This document shows positions 1 to 7,769 of a stretch of 22,828 bases of DNA, one piece after another. Location: the NCBI GenBank assembly GCA_034666665.1, contig JAXDLK010000014.1, positions 1-22,828 of the forward strand. The letters run 5' to 3'. Origin of the DNA: JAXDLK01 sp034666665. GTDB lineage: Bacteria > Desulfobacterota > Binatia > JACPRU01. The first letter of the stretch is position 1. Each line of letters opens with the position of its first letter. Under the pieces are notes generated by a model that worked only from the letters and a program-made list of their open reading frames with translations, made no database searches and was not told the DNA's origin. The position numbers were made by a program, and so were the translations under genes.

Positions 1-2
1 TC

Positions 3-368
3 GGCCTGGTGATCCTCGGCGTCCTGCGGCTCTTCGTCGGTGCCGGGGTCGTCGCGGTCGTCGCGCAGCACCTCTTCGGCGGCCGTGGCGACTACGAGGC
101 CAACTTCCGGGTGCTCGGCTACGCGAGCGCGGTGATGGTGCTGATCGGCCTGCCGTTCATCAAGTGGTTCGCCGCGCTGTACGGCGTCTACCTGACGCTG
201 ATCGGCATCGAGCGGGCGAACGGCTTCGATTCGGTGCGGGCGTTCCTCACGCTGATCGCGACGTTCGTCGTCGGCGTGGTGCTCACCCACGCGTTCGGTC
301 TCTGGCGTTTGTCGGCGCGGGTCAACCCGCTGATCCGCTGCCACGCCGCCGAATTGCGTCGCGCCTAG
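3..368 (+). CDS. YIP1-family-like integral membrane protein, C-terminal part (5' end outside window)
   Basis: The reading frame is open to the window edge, so only the last ~121 residues are present. They form three hydrophobic stretches: one at the start, one around the YASAVMVLIGLPFIKW region, and one around the LTLIATFVVGVVLTHAF region. They end in a short basic tail. The pattern of a hydrophobic segment, then a Tyr/Trp-rich stretch with YGVYLTLIGIERANG, then another membrane helix resembles the C-terminal half of YIP1-domain proteins. These are multi-pass membrane proteins of unknown biochemical role in bacteria. A GTG lies at position 9 but is probably internal. The stop codon TAG shares bases with the stop of the convergent DksA-like gene. 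The family call rests on general pattern only, and an unrelated small membrane protein is possible. Confidence 0.6.
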   Translation, partial: GLVILGVLRLFVGAGVVAVVAQHLFGGRGDYEANFRVLGYASAVMVLIGLPFIKWFAALYGVYLTLIGIERANGFDSVRAFLTLIATFVVGVVLTHAFGLWRLSARVNPLIRCHAAELRRA

Positions 369-793
369 CTGTTGTCTTCTTCGAAGTCGCCGCTGCCGAT
401 CCGGCGAAAGACGCTGCCATCGTCGGCGCGGCGATTCTTCCGGGCCTCGTTCTCCTGCTCCGTCTGGCACTGCACGCAGAGGCGGGTGAACGGCATCGCC
501 TTCAACCGTTCCGCGGCGATCTCCTCCTCGCAGCTCTCGCAGATACCATAGGTTCCTTGGTCGATGCGCTCGAGCGCGTCGTCGATCGCCTGGAGCTTCG
601 ATCGGTCACGATCGGTCAAGAGCAGGTTGATCTCGCGGTCGCGCTCCTCGCTGGCGACGTCGTAGGCATCCCGGCCATCGTCGGCTTGGCCCTCGCGCCC
701 CTCACGGAGATCGCTGCGGATCCCCGAGAGCAACTGGGCTTTCATCTCGAGGAGCTTTTCCTTGGACTGCTTCAGTACGGTCTTGCGCGGCAC
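365..793 (-). CDS. DksA/TraR-family zinc-finger transcriptional regulator
   Basis: A 142-residue protein starting at GTG 793, preceded by an AAGGA-type ribosome site. A longer in-frame start at 856 would overlap rimO and adds no family sequence. The N-terminal half is a charged coiled-coil-like region. Its tip carries DAYDVA (residues 42-47), which matches the DxxDxA motif that DksA inserts into the RNA polymerase secondary channel. The C-terminal half has a four-cysteine zinc finger: C85 and C88, then C106 and C109, separated by 17 residues. DksA-type proteins act with ppGpp to reset transcription, notably at rRNA and amino-acid promoters. Both the tip motif and all four cysteines are intact, so it should be functional. 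It is the last gene of the leftward ftsK-lolA-yajQ-rimO run, 37 bases after rimO. Whether it is the main DksA or a paralogue cannot be told from this window. Confidence 0.9.
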   Translation of the reverse strand: MPRKTVLKQSKEKLLEMKAQLLSGIRSDLREGREGQADDGRDAYDVASEERDREINLLLTDRDRSKLQAIDDALERIDQGTYGICESCEEEIAAERLKAMPFTRLCVQCQTEQENEARKNRRADDGSVFRRIGSGDFEEDNS

Positions 794-830
794 TTTTGCT
801 TTTCCTTCCCTAGGCGAGCAGGCGACCGGT

Positions 831-2213
831 TTAAGGACGAGTCTCGGCCAAGTCAATCACGGGTGGGGCCATGTCCGGGAGCGGCGTACCGGCGAGGTCG
901 TAGTCCGACGCGCCGTCGATTCGCACACGCACGATCGTGCCGGGGTCGAGCTCGTCCGGCACCGCATCGAGGAAGACTACGCCGTCGATGTCCGGGGCCT
1001 GGCCCGCGAGGCGTCCGTGGAGCTTGCCGTCGTCGTCAGTGCCGCAGACCAGCACCGGCAGGACGTCGCCGACGAGTGCTTGGTTCTTGCGGCGGGAGAT
1101 CTCTCGCTGGAGCGCCATCAGCCGATGCCAGCGCTCCTCCTTCACCTCTTCGCTCACTTGTTCCGCCATGACGCCGGCCTCGGTGTCCTCCTCCTGCGAG
1201 TAACGGAACACCCCGACCCGCTCGAACTCGAGGTCGGTGACGAAGCGGCAGAGCTCGCCGAAGTCGCTTTCGGTTTCTCCGGGGAACCCGACGATGAACG
1301 AGGTGCGGATCGTCACGCCGGGAACACGCGCGCGGATGCGCCCGACCAGCCGCCGGAGGGCGTCCGCGGACCGCTCGCGCCGCATCGCCCGGAGCATCCG
1401 GTCCGCGCCGTGCTGGAGCGGAATGTCGAGGTAGCGACAGACCCTCGGCTCCCGGGCCATCGTGGCGAGCAGCTCGGCGGTCACGTGGCTCGGATGACAG
1501 TAGAGGAGACGGATCCACTCGATCCCGTCGACGCCGCCGAGAGCGCTCAGGAGCTCGGCGAGGGAGGAGCGTTCCGGCAGGTCCCTGCCGTACGCGGTCA
1601 GATCCTGCGCGATCAGGTTCAGCTCCCGGACTCCCTGGGCCGCGAGGTTCCTCGCCTCGGCCGTGAGATCGGCGACGCCGCGGCTCTCGTGACGGCCGCG
1701 GATCTTCGGAATGATGCAGAAGGCGCAGCGGTGATTGCAGCCTTCGGAGATCTTCAGGTACGCGCTGAAAGGGCTTCCGGAGAGCAGCCGCGGCGCCTCG
1801 TGATCCGGCAGCACGTGCTGCGCCCCGACGTAGGCCAGCGGCCGCGCTCGCGAGCGAGAGCCGAGGTCCTCGAGGACACGGGAGAGACGCAGGTAATCCC
1901 CGGTGCCGACGAAGGCGTCGACCTCGGGCATCTCGCTCTGCAGTTGCCGCCCGTATCGCTCGGCGAGGCAGCCGGTGACGACGAGCTTCCGGCCGCTCTC
2001 CGCGGCCTTGTAGCGCGCCATTTCGAGGATCGTATCGATCGACTCCTCCTTCGCCGGCTGGATGAAGCTGCAGGTGTTCACCAGCAATACGTCCGCCTCG
2101 GCGGGATCGAGCGTAACTTCCCAGCCGTCGCGCACGAGGGAGCCGAGCATGATCTCGGCGTCCACCTGATTCTTCGGACAGCCGAGGCTCGCGAGATGGA
2201 CTTTGCGGCCCAT
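831..2213 (-). CDS. rimO: Ribosomal protein S12 (aspartate-C3)-methylthiotransferase RimO
   Basis: A 460-residue radical-SAM enzyme that adds a methylthio group to a conserved aspartate of ribosomal protein S12. The N-terminal MTTase (UPF0004) domain has ASLGCPKNQVDAE and the three auxiliary-cluster cysteines C12, C48 and C82. The radical-SAM CxxxCxxC motif is C159, C163 and C166 in the context SEGCNHRCAFC. GCPKNQVD and IPKIRGRHESR are typical of RimO rather than MiaB. A TRAM-like domain closes the C-terminus. I chose the ATG at 2213 because homology begins at MGRKVHLASLGC. An ATG at 2264 would add 17 unconserved residues. Neither start has a clear Shine-Dalgarno sequence. It lies 106 bases after yajQ and 37 bases before the DksA-like gene, in the same orientation, so co-transcription is likely. 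Confidence 0.95.
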   Translation of the reverse strand: MGRKVHLASLGCPKNQVDAEIMLGSLVRDGWEVTLDPAEADVLLVNTCSFIQPAKEESIDTILEMARYKAAESGRKLVVTGCLAERYGRQLQSEMPEVDAFVGTGDYLRLSRVLEDLGSRSRARPLAYVGAQHVLPDHEAPRLLSGSPFSAYLKISEGCNHRCAFCIIPKIRGRHESRGVADLTAEARNLAAQGVRELNLIAQDLTAYGRDLPERSSLAELLSALGGVDGIEWIRLLYCHPSHVTAELLATMAREPRVCRYLDIPLQHGADRMLRAMRRERSADALRRLVGRIRARVPGVTIRTSFIVGFPGETESDFGELCRFVTDLEFERVGVFRYSQEEDTEAGVMAEQVSEEVKEERWHRLMALQREISRRKNQALVGDVLPVLVCGTDDDGKLHGRLAGQAPDIDGVVFLDAVPDELDPGTIVRVRIDGASDYDLAGTPLPDMAPPVIDLAETRP

Positions 2214-2319
2214 GGCGAAACGCCGATGATATCGGGAGGCCTTGGTCGACGCCAGCGGGGTCATCGGCGCGGAATGGGTCTGCTCGAGCGCGGGTCGAGA
2301 GTCGCGCCGGCGGGGGCCG

Positions 2320-2808
2320 TCACTCGCGGAAGTTGACGAACTGAAGGGGCAGATCGAGCTCCTTCGCCTTGATCGCCTGGATCGCCGCCTGCAGATCGTC
2401 GCGCTTCTTGCCCGAGACGCGCACCTGATCGCCCATGATCTGGGCCTGGACCTTCAGCTTGGCGTCCTTGACGAGCTTCGCGATCGTGCGCGCGCGATCG
2501 GCATCGATTCCCTGCTTCAGTCGGATCTCCTGGCGTGCGCGGCCACCGGAGCTCGGCGCCACCGTTCCCGGGTCGAGTGCCTTCACGGAGACGTTACGGC
2601 GCACCATTTTCTCCATCAGCACGTCGACGACGGCCTTCACCTTGAACTCGTCCGACGAATCGATGGTGATCACCTCCTTCTTGTCCCAATCGATCGTCGT
2701 CGCGCTGTCCTTGAAGTCGTACCGCTGTGCGACCTCCTTGCGGGCTTGGTTGACCGCGTTCTCCACCTCTTGGAGATCGAGCTGCGAGACGACGTCGAAC
2801 GACGGCAT
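2320..2808 (-). CDS. yajQ: YajQ-family nucleotide (cyclic-di-GMP)-binding protein
   Basis: A 162-residue soluble protein. It begins MPSFDVVSQLDLQEVENAV, the standard YajQ start, and is preceded by GAGGGAG six bases upstream of the ATG at 2808. An in-frame extension upstream reads through lolA and is not coding. Family hallmarks are visible: QRYDFKDS near residue 30, DEFKVKAVVDVL in the middle, RQEIRLKQGID, and the end VRVSGKKRDDLQAAIQ...LPLQFVNFRE. Family members bind cyclic di-GMP or other nucleotides. In some bacteria they act with a transcription factor, and the E. coli protein has been linked to RNA binding. The effector here is unknown. It starts 10 bases after the lolA stop, so it belongs to the same transcription unit. 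Confidence 0.93.
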   Translation of the reverse strand: MPSFDVVSQLDLQEVENAVNQARKEVAQRYDFKDSATTIDWDKKEVITIDSSDEFKVKAVVDVLMEKMVRRNVSVKALDPGTVAPSSGGRARQEIRLKQGIDADRARTIAKLVKDAKLKVQAQIMGDQVRVSGKKRDDLQAAIQAIKAKELDLPLQFVNFRE

Positions 2809-2818
2809 TCTGGCTCCC

Positions 2819-3502
2819 TCAGGGGCTCGGCGGCGCTTCGACGACATCGGCGCCGTCGGGTACGCGGAAGACGAACTCGGCGTCACCGAGACCGACCCCG
2901 CGCCGGATGTTGGAGAACTCGAGGCGGGTGACGTTGCCGAGCGGGTCGGTGACGTCCGCGGCGCGAATGTCGTAGGTCGCGGCATCGACGGTCAACACGA
3001 GCAGCCCGATCTCGGACTCCGCCTCCTTGGGCTCGAGCCGCAGGCGAACGGTCGCCCCGTCGGCGGCGTCGATGGACGCGGCGAAGTCGCGGGTCAGCTC
3101 CCCCATGCCGAAGAGGAACGACACCGGCATCGACGAGCGGAAGGCGAGGCGGAACGGCGCCTTCAGCACCTGATTGTGATCGGGCTGGTGAATCCAGAGC
3201 GTCGTGCCGTCGGCGACGATCGTCTGGCGCTCGGGCTGGAGGTACTCCCAGCGCATGCGGCCGGGGCGCTTGAAGTAGACCTTGCCGCGGGATTCGAGCT
3301 TCTGGTCGAGCGTCTTCACCTCGACCTGCTGCGCGAAATCCGCGGTGAAGTCGGCGGTCGACTCGTAGCGGCTCTGGAGCTTGCGCACGACCTCGCCGAC
3401 GTCGGGCGCGGATACCGCCGCCCGGGTCGGGACCGCCGCGGCAACGACGGCGACGGCGAACGCGACATACGGAAACCGCCTCACGAGCAAAAGCGGCCTC
3501 AC
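2819..3502 (-). CDS. lolA: Outer-membrane lipoprotein carrier protein LolA
   Basis: A 227-residue periplasmic chaperone that carries lipoproteins from the LolCDE transporter to the outer membrane. The start GTG at 3502 overlaps the ftsK stop as GTGA, pointing to translational coupling. A second in-frame GTG at 3484 is the alternative. A signal peptide follows: basic VRRF, a hydrophobic core of Ala/Val, then PTRAA as the likely cleavage site. The mature part shows LolA features: YESTADFTADFAQ near the N-terminus, GKVYFKRPGRMRWEY, the IVADGTTLWIHQPDHNQV strand pair, and a late DPLGNVTRLEFSNI motif. The ftsK-lolA order is common in proteobacteria and supports both calls. Confidence 0.93.
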   Translation of the reverse strand: MRPLLLVRRFPYVAFAVAVVAAAVPTRAAVSAPDVGEVVRKLQSRYESTADFTADFAQQVEVKTLDQKLESRGKVYFKRPGRMRWEYLQPERQTIVADGTTLWIHQPDHNQVLKAPFRLAFRSSMPVSFLFGMGELTRDFAASIDAADGATVRLRLEPKEAESEIGLLVLTVDAATYDIRAADVTDPLGNVTRLEFSNIRRGVGLGDAEFVFRVPDGADVVEAPPSP

Positions 3503-5760
3503 GGGTCGCTCCGCGGCGACGCCCGCACCTCCCGCGGCCGAACTCCGTCCGCCGGCGTCACGATGCCTTCCCGCTCCATGCGCTCGATCATGCGTGCCGC
3601 GCGATTGTAGCCGACGCGGAGCTTCCGCTGTAGCCACGAGATCGATGCCTGGCCGCTGTCGGTGACGAGCTCGAGTGCGCGCTCGTAGAGCTCGTCCGCG
3701 AATTCCTCCTCGTCGGCTTCGTCGCTCTTCTCCTCGTGCGCCGCGTCGAGCGCCTGGGTGAAGTCCTGGTCGTACACCGGCCGTCCCTGATCCTTGAGGA
3801 ACCCCGTGACCTTGCGGATCTCCGGCTCGGAAACGAAGGCGCCGTGAATGCGGACGTGCCGCGCCGTGCCTGCCGGCATGAAGAGCATGTCGCCGTCGCC
3901 GAGCAGGCGCTCGGCGCCGATCGCGTCGAGGATGGTTCGCGAGTCGATGCGCGACGTCACCTGGAACGACACCCGCGCGGGGAAGTTCGCCTTGATGAGC
4001 CCGGTGATCACGTCGACCGACGGCCGCTGCGTCGCTACGATCAAGTGGATGCCCGCCGCCCGCGCCTTCTGCGCGAGCCGCGTGATCTGCTCCTCCACTT
4101 GGCGACCGGACGTCAGCATCAGGTCGGCGAGCTCGTCGATGACGATCACGATGTACGGCAATCGGCGATGCACGAGCGGCTCCTGCGGCTTCTCGTCCCC
4201 CAGTTTCCAACCCTCGGCCAGGTCGTTCGGCTCGGCATCACGGAGCACGACGACTCCAGCGACCTTCTCCGCCGCCTCCCGCTCGAGCGCGCGGTTGTAG
4301 CTGTCGATGTTGCGGACGCCTTTGTCGCGGAGCAGCCGATAGCGGTTCTCCATCTCGATCACCGCGCGAGACAGCGCCGCCGACGCCTCCTTCGGATCCG
4401 TCACCACCCGCGTCAGCAGGTGCGGGATGTTCTCGTAGAGCGAGAGCTCGAGCATCTTCGGGTCGATCATCAGGAACCGGACCTCGTCCGGCGTCCCCTT
4501 GTAGAGGATCGACATGATCATCGCGTTCAGCGAGACGCTCTTGCCGGTGCCGGTGGCGCCGGCGACGAGCAGATGCGGCATCCGCGCGAGATCGGTGGCG
4601 ATCGGGTTCCCGACCGAGTCCTTGCCGAGCGCCAGCGTCAGCTTCGACGGCGACGACTGGAATTCCGTGCTCTCGAGGATCTCGCGCAGGAACACCTTCT
4701 CCCGCTTCGGGTTCGAGACCTCGATGCCGACCACGGACTTTCCCGGAATCGGCGCGAGGATGCGGACGCTCATCGCGCGCAGCGCCATGGACAGATCGTC
4801 CGCGAGCGTGACGATGCGGTTCACCTTCACGCCCGCCGCCGGCTCGAACTCGAAGGTGGTGATCACCGGTCCGGGCCGCACCGCCGTCACCTTCCCCTGA
4901 ACGCCGAAGTCGGCGAGCTTCGCCTCGAGGATGCGTGAGCTCGCGATCAGCGAGTCCTCGTCGATGCGCGACCGCTCGCGCGGCGGCGGATCGAGATGGC
5001 TCGGCGAGGGCAGCCGGAACGTCCCGGCGAATGGAAACGCTTCCTGCGTCGGGGATTTCTTCTTCGGCGCCGGCTCCGCCGGGGGCGCCACGCGCTCGAC
5101 CAGGATCGGTGGCGGCTCCTCGTCGACGCGGCGGATCCGTTTCAGGTTCTCGACCTTCTTGACGCGCGGCGGGCGCACGACCTCGATCGGCGGCTCGGGC
5201 CGCGGCCGCCGTCGCGGCAAGCGGGCCCACACCCAGCGGCCGCTCCGGCGCACGCCCGAAGCGGTCCTGCGAGCGGTCTCCGTCAGCGACAGCGTCGTCG
5301 TCGCCAGGAACGTGAGCACGAAGCCGGGCACGAGCACGCAATAGCTGCCCGCGCGGCCGAAGTTCTCGCTCAGCACTGCCTGTCCGAGGAACTCGCCGAA
5401 GATCCCGCCGATCTCGCGGGGCGGTCCGAGGCGCAGGAGCTCGACCAGCACCGACGAGAAGGCGACCAGCCCGCCGAGAGCGGCCCAGCGCCGGAACGGC
5501 CAGCCGGGACGTCCGCGGATCGCGTTCACCGCGGCGAACACGCCGGCGAGCGGCAGCAGATATGCGCTGCCGCCGAAGGCGAGTCTCAGCGGTCCAGCGA
5601 CCAGCCGGCCCACCTCGCCGGCGAGCTGACTCGACCAGAGGCTCAGGAAGAGAAAGCCGGAAACGCCGGTCGCGACCACCGCCGCCGCCTCGCGGCGAAG
5701 CCAGGTCTCGACGGGTCTCGCGGAACTCTGGCTGGTGCGGGCGGCGATGGCGCGACTCAC
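3499..5760 (-). CDS. ftsK: DNA translocase FtsK
   Basis: A 753-residue septal DNA pump that clears and aligns chromosome termini at division. The N-terminal ~160 residues hold about four membrane helices. A basic, proline-rich linker runs to ~residue 260 and is short compared with E. coli FtsK, as is usual outside enterobacteria. The alpha/beta motor follows, with Walker A GATGTGKS at residues 401-408, Walker B IVIVIDELADLM at about 537-548, and VATQRPSVDVITGLIKANFP soon after. The C-terminal winged-helix gamma domain (about 686-745) includes ASISWLQRKLRVGYNRAAR and would read KOPS-type polarity sequences. Start GTG 5760 has no strong ribosome site. A good promoter candidate lies about 25-55 bases upstream. 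The stop overlaps the lolA start. Confidence 0.96.
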   Translation of the reverse strand: MSRAIAARTSQSSARPVETWLRREAAAVVATGVSGFLFLSLWSSQLAGEVGRLVAGPLRLAFGGSAYLLPLAGVFAAVNAIRGRPGWPFRRWAALGGLVAFSSVLVELLRLGPPREIGGIFGEFLGQAVLSENFGRAGSYCVLVPGFVLTFLATTTLSLTETARRTASGVRRSGRWVWARLPRRRPRPEPPIEVVRPPRVKKVENLKRIRRVDEEPPPILVERVAPPAEPAPKKKSPTQEAFPFAGTFRLPSPSHLDPPPRERSRIDEDSLIASSRILEAKLADFGVQGKVTAVRPGPVITTFEFEPAAGVKVNRIVTLADDLSMALRAMSVRILAPIPGKSVVGIEVSNPKREKVFLREILESTEFQSSPSKLTLALGKDSVGNPIATDLARMPHLLVAGATGTGKSVSLNAMIMSILYKGTPDEVRFLMIDPKMLELSLYENIPHLLTRVVTDPKEASAALSRAVIEMENRYRLLRDKGVRNIDSYNRALEREAAEKVAGVVVLRDAEPNDLAEGWKLGDEKPQEPLVHRRLPYIVIVIDELADLMLTSGRQVEEQITRLAQKARAAGIHLIVATQRPSVDVITGLIKANFPARVSFQVTSRIDSRTILDAIGAERLLGDGDMLFMPAGTARHVRIHGAFVSEPEIRKVTGFLKDQGRPVYDQDFTQALDAAHEEKSDEADEEEFADELYERALELVTDSGQASISWLQRKLRVGYNRAARMIERMEREGIVTPADGVRPREVRASPRSDP

Positions 5761-5772
5761 TGGGTTGGATCG

Positions 5773-5798
5773 CTAGATGATTTTTATCGTATATCTAG
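5773..5798. promoter_or_regulatory. Inverted repeat CTAGAT-N14-ATCTAG, candidate operator
   Basis: CTAGAT at 5773-5778 and its exact reverse complement ATCTAG at 5793-5798 are separated by 14 bases in the only clearly AT-rich gap of this region. A third CTAG lies at 5802-5805. The repeat encloses the proposed ftsK -10 and lies just upstream of the small ribbon-helix-helix-like gene. Autoregulation by that protein is the simplest reading. This is inference from position, and no known operator consensus was matched. Confidence 0.4.
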
Positions 5799-5814
5799 GA
5801 ACTAGAAATGCCAA
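5786..5814 (-). promoter_or_regulatory. Candidate sigma-70-type promoter for ftsK
   Basis: On the minus strand, TTGGCA (5814-5809) is followed after exactly 17 bases by TACGAT (5791-5786). This gives 5 of 6 and 4 of 6 matches to the -35 and -10 consensus. Transcription would start near 5780, about 20 bases before the ftsK GTG. The -35 lies inside the first codons of the divergent small gene, so the two start regions overlap. Confidence 0.45.
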
Positions 5815-6026
5815 GGCCTCCGAACCCGTTCAAGGCGACGAAGGTGGCAATCACCGGCACGCCGAAGCTTCTCCGCTACCTCGAGGACCTGGTGTCGGAA
5901 GAGGGCTACGGCAACACGCCGTCCGAGGTCGCGCGAAACCTCGTCTGGCGCGGCATCGAGGAGCTGATCAGCCGCGGCGTGCTCACGCGCAGGCGCGGTC
6001 CCGATCGACCGCGTACACGGCGGTGA
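5808..6026 (+). CDS. Small ribbon-helix-helix-like putative DNA-binding protein
   Basis: A 72-residue protein with start ATG 5808, preceded by a TAGGA sequence. The N-terminus is basic and proline-rich (MPRPPNPFKATK). A beta-like strand VAITGTPKLLRYL follows, then a helix, a short turn GYGNTPSEV, and a second helix ARNLVWRGIEELISRGVL, ending in a strongly basic tail. A strand followed by two helices with a Gly-Asn/Lys-Thr-Pro turn is the layout of small Arc/CopG-type regulators and resembles many uncharacterised short proteins annotated as hypothetical. It is divergent from ftsK across a 47-base gap with an inverted repeat. It may therefore regulate itself and possibly ftsK. No toxin-like partner lies beside it, so a toxin-antitoxin pair is not supported. 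The fold assignment is moderate and the function is unknown. Confidence 0.65.
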   Translation: MPRPPNPFKATKVAITGTPKLLRYLEDLVSEEGYGNTPSEVARNLVWRGIEELISRGVLTRRRGPDRPRTRR

Positions 6027-6071
6027 CGTTCGGCGCGGCGACGTAGCGGCAGCGGAACGACCGCCGCCGCG

Positions 6072-7769
6072 TCACATCGCGACGACGTACGGGATGATCA
6101 TCGGCCGGCGGTCGAGGCGCTTCGAGAAGAAGCGCTTCAACGTGCGGCGCACCGACTCCTGGACCTCGACGGGATCGGAGCGGGATTCCGGGCTGATCGC
6201 CGCGAGCGCGTCGACGACGGCGGCGCGTGCCTCGTCGAGAAGCTCCTGCCGCGCTCCCTCGAACACGAAGCCGCGCGAGACGAGGTCCGGGCCGGCGACG
6301 ATCTCGCCGGTCGGCGAGTGCACGCCGACGACCGCCAGCACGAGGCCGTCTTCGGCGAGGTGACGGCGGTCACGGAGAACGACTTCCTCGACGTCGCCGA
6401 CTCCCTTGCCGTCGACGAACACCCGGCCGGCGCCGACCGGCTCCTCGCGCCGCGCGCCGTTCGCATCGATCGCCAAGGTGTGGCCGTCCTCGAGGACGTA
6501 GCAGCTCTCCTCGGGAACACCGGTCTCCACGGCGAGCCTCGCGTGACGCACGAGCTGGCGGTACTCGCCGTGGACCGGCACGAAGAAGCGCGGCCGCGTC
6601 AGGCGGAGCATCAGCCGGAGCTCCTCCTGGCTCGCATGACCGGAGACGTGCACGTCCGCGTCATCGTCCGCGTACACGTCGGCGCCGTGCCGGTAGAGAT
6701 GATTCACCACGGCGCTGACGGCGCGCTCGTTTCCCGGGATCACGCGCGCGGAGATCACCACGGCATCGCCGGGTCCGACGGAAAGCCGGGGATGATCGCC
6801 GAGCGCGATGCGCGCGAGCGCCGACCGCGGCTCGCCCTGACTGCCCGTGGTGATCACCGTGAGCTCACGGCCCGGAAGCGACGCGGTCGCATCGACGTCG
6901 ACCATCGCGTCGGCGGGCAGCGCGAGCTTTCCGAGCTCGCCGGCGAGTCGGACGTTGTCGACCAGGCTCCGGCCGAGGAGCGCGATCCGCCGGCCGAAGC
7001 GCCGCGACGCGTCGGCGATCTGCTGTACGCGGTGAATGTGCGACGCGAACGTCGTCGCGACCACCTTGCCCGAGGTGCGGCGAAACACGTGGTCGAGCCC
7101 CGGCGCCACCTCCCGCTCCGAAGGAGTGGACCCGGGCCGCTCCGCGTTCGTCGAGTCGGACAGCAGGCAGAGGACGCCGGCCGCCCCGAGCTCGGCGAAT
7201 CGCGCGAGGTCCGAAGCGCGGCCGTCGATCGGCGTATGGTCCACCTTGAAGTCGCCGGTGTGGACCACGGTGCCGACCGGTGTATGGATCGCCAACGCCG
7301 AGGCGTCGACGATCGAATGGGTGACGTGGAGCGCCTCGATCTCGAAGGGTCCGACCGGCCAGCGCTCGCGGGGCCGGAAGACCGAGAGCCGCGCCGACGC
7401 GCGAAGCCCGTGCTCCTCGAGCTTCGCGCCGACGAGCCCGAGCGTGAACTCGGTCCCGTAGATCGCGACGTTCTGCTCGCGCAGCAGGAACGGCAAGGCG
7501 CCGATGTGGTCCTCGTGGCCGTGCGTGAGCAGCACCGCGAGCAGACGGCTGCCGAGGCTTCGTAGATAGGAGAGGTCCGGAATCACCAGATCGATCCCCG
7601 GAGTCTCGAGCCCCGGGAACATCACACCGCAATCGATCGCCACCGCGGCCTCCGGCTGATCGGCGCCCTCGGGGCGCCATTCGACGACCAGCAGGTTGAG
7701 GCCGATCTCGCCGAGCCCGCCCAGCGGAACGATGCGGATCGCGCCGCCGCCGGCCGCGGGCACCGTCAC
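6072..7769 (-). CDS. rnj: Ribonuclease J
   Basis: A 565-residue metallo-beta-lactamase/beta-CASP ribonuclease, the usual family length. Family members combine 5'-3' exonuclease and endonuclease activity in RNA decay and rRNA processing. The N-terminal domain has IRIVPLGGLGEIGLN and the metal motif HGHEDH (H83, H85, D87, H88), then H151 in VTHSIVD and D173 in HTGDFK. The beta-CASP region includes LLSDSTNAERPG, ASHIHRVQQI and ITTGSQGEP. H400 in FVPVHGEYRQL completes the metal site. The C-terminal domain ends RRPMIIPYVV, as in true RNase J. The start GTG at 7769 overlaps the acyltransferase stop as GTGA, and a second in-frame GTG lies at 7763. It is the last gene of the leftward signalling cluster. 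All catalytic residues are present. Confidence 0.95.
   Translation of the reverse strand: MTVPAAGGGAIRIVPLGGLGEIGLNLLVVEWRPEGADQPEAAVAIDCGVMFPGLETPGIDLVIPDLSYLRSLGSRLLAVLLTHGHEDHIGALPFLLREQNVAIYGTEFTLGLVGAKLEEHGLRASARLSVFRPRERWPVGPFEIEALHVTHSIVDASALAIHTPVGTVVHTGDFKVDHTPIDGRASDLARFAELGAAGVLCLLSDSTNAERPGSTPSEREVAPGLDHVFRRTSGKVVATTFASHIHRVQQIADASRRFGRRIALLGRSLVDNVRLAGELGKLALPADAMVDVDATASLPGRELTVITTGSQGEPRSALARIALGDHPRLSVGPGDAVVISARVIPGNERAVSAVVNHLYRHGADVYADDDADVHVSGHASQEELRLMLRLTRPRFFVPVHGEYRQLVRHARLAVETGVPEESCYVLEDGHTLAIDANGARREEPVGAGRVFVDGKGVGDVEEVVLRDRRHLAEDGLVLAVVGVHSPTGEIVAGPDLVSRGFVFEGARQELLDEARAAVVDALAAISPESRSDPVEVQESVRRTLKRFFSKRLDRRPMIIPYVVAM

Noticed and set aside
762..2336. A 524-codon open frame on the plus strand opposite rimO
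   Set aside because: It is antisense to a gene with clear RimO motifs, has no recognisable domain, and is the kind of long open frame expected opposite genes in high-GC DNA.
5808..6026. Antitoxin of a toxin-antitoxin pair
   Set aside because: No toxin-sized gene lies beside it. The neighbours are ftsK (divergent) and RNase J (convergent).
6027..6071. Terminator between the RHH-like gene and RNase J
   Set aside because: Only scattered 5-6 base pairings with long loops and no U-tract were seen.
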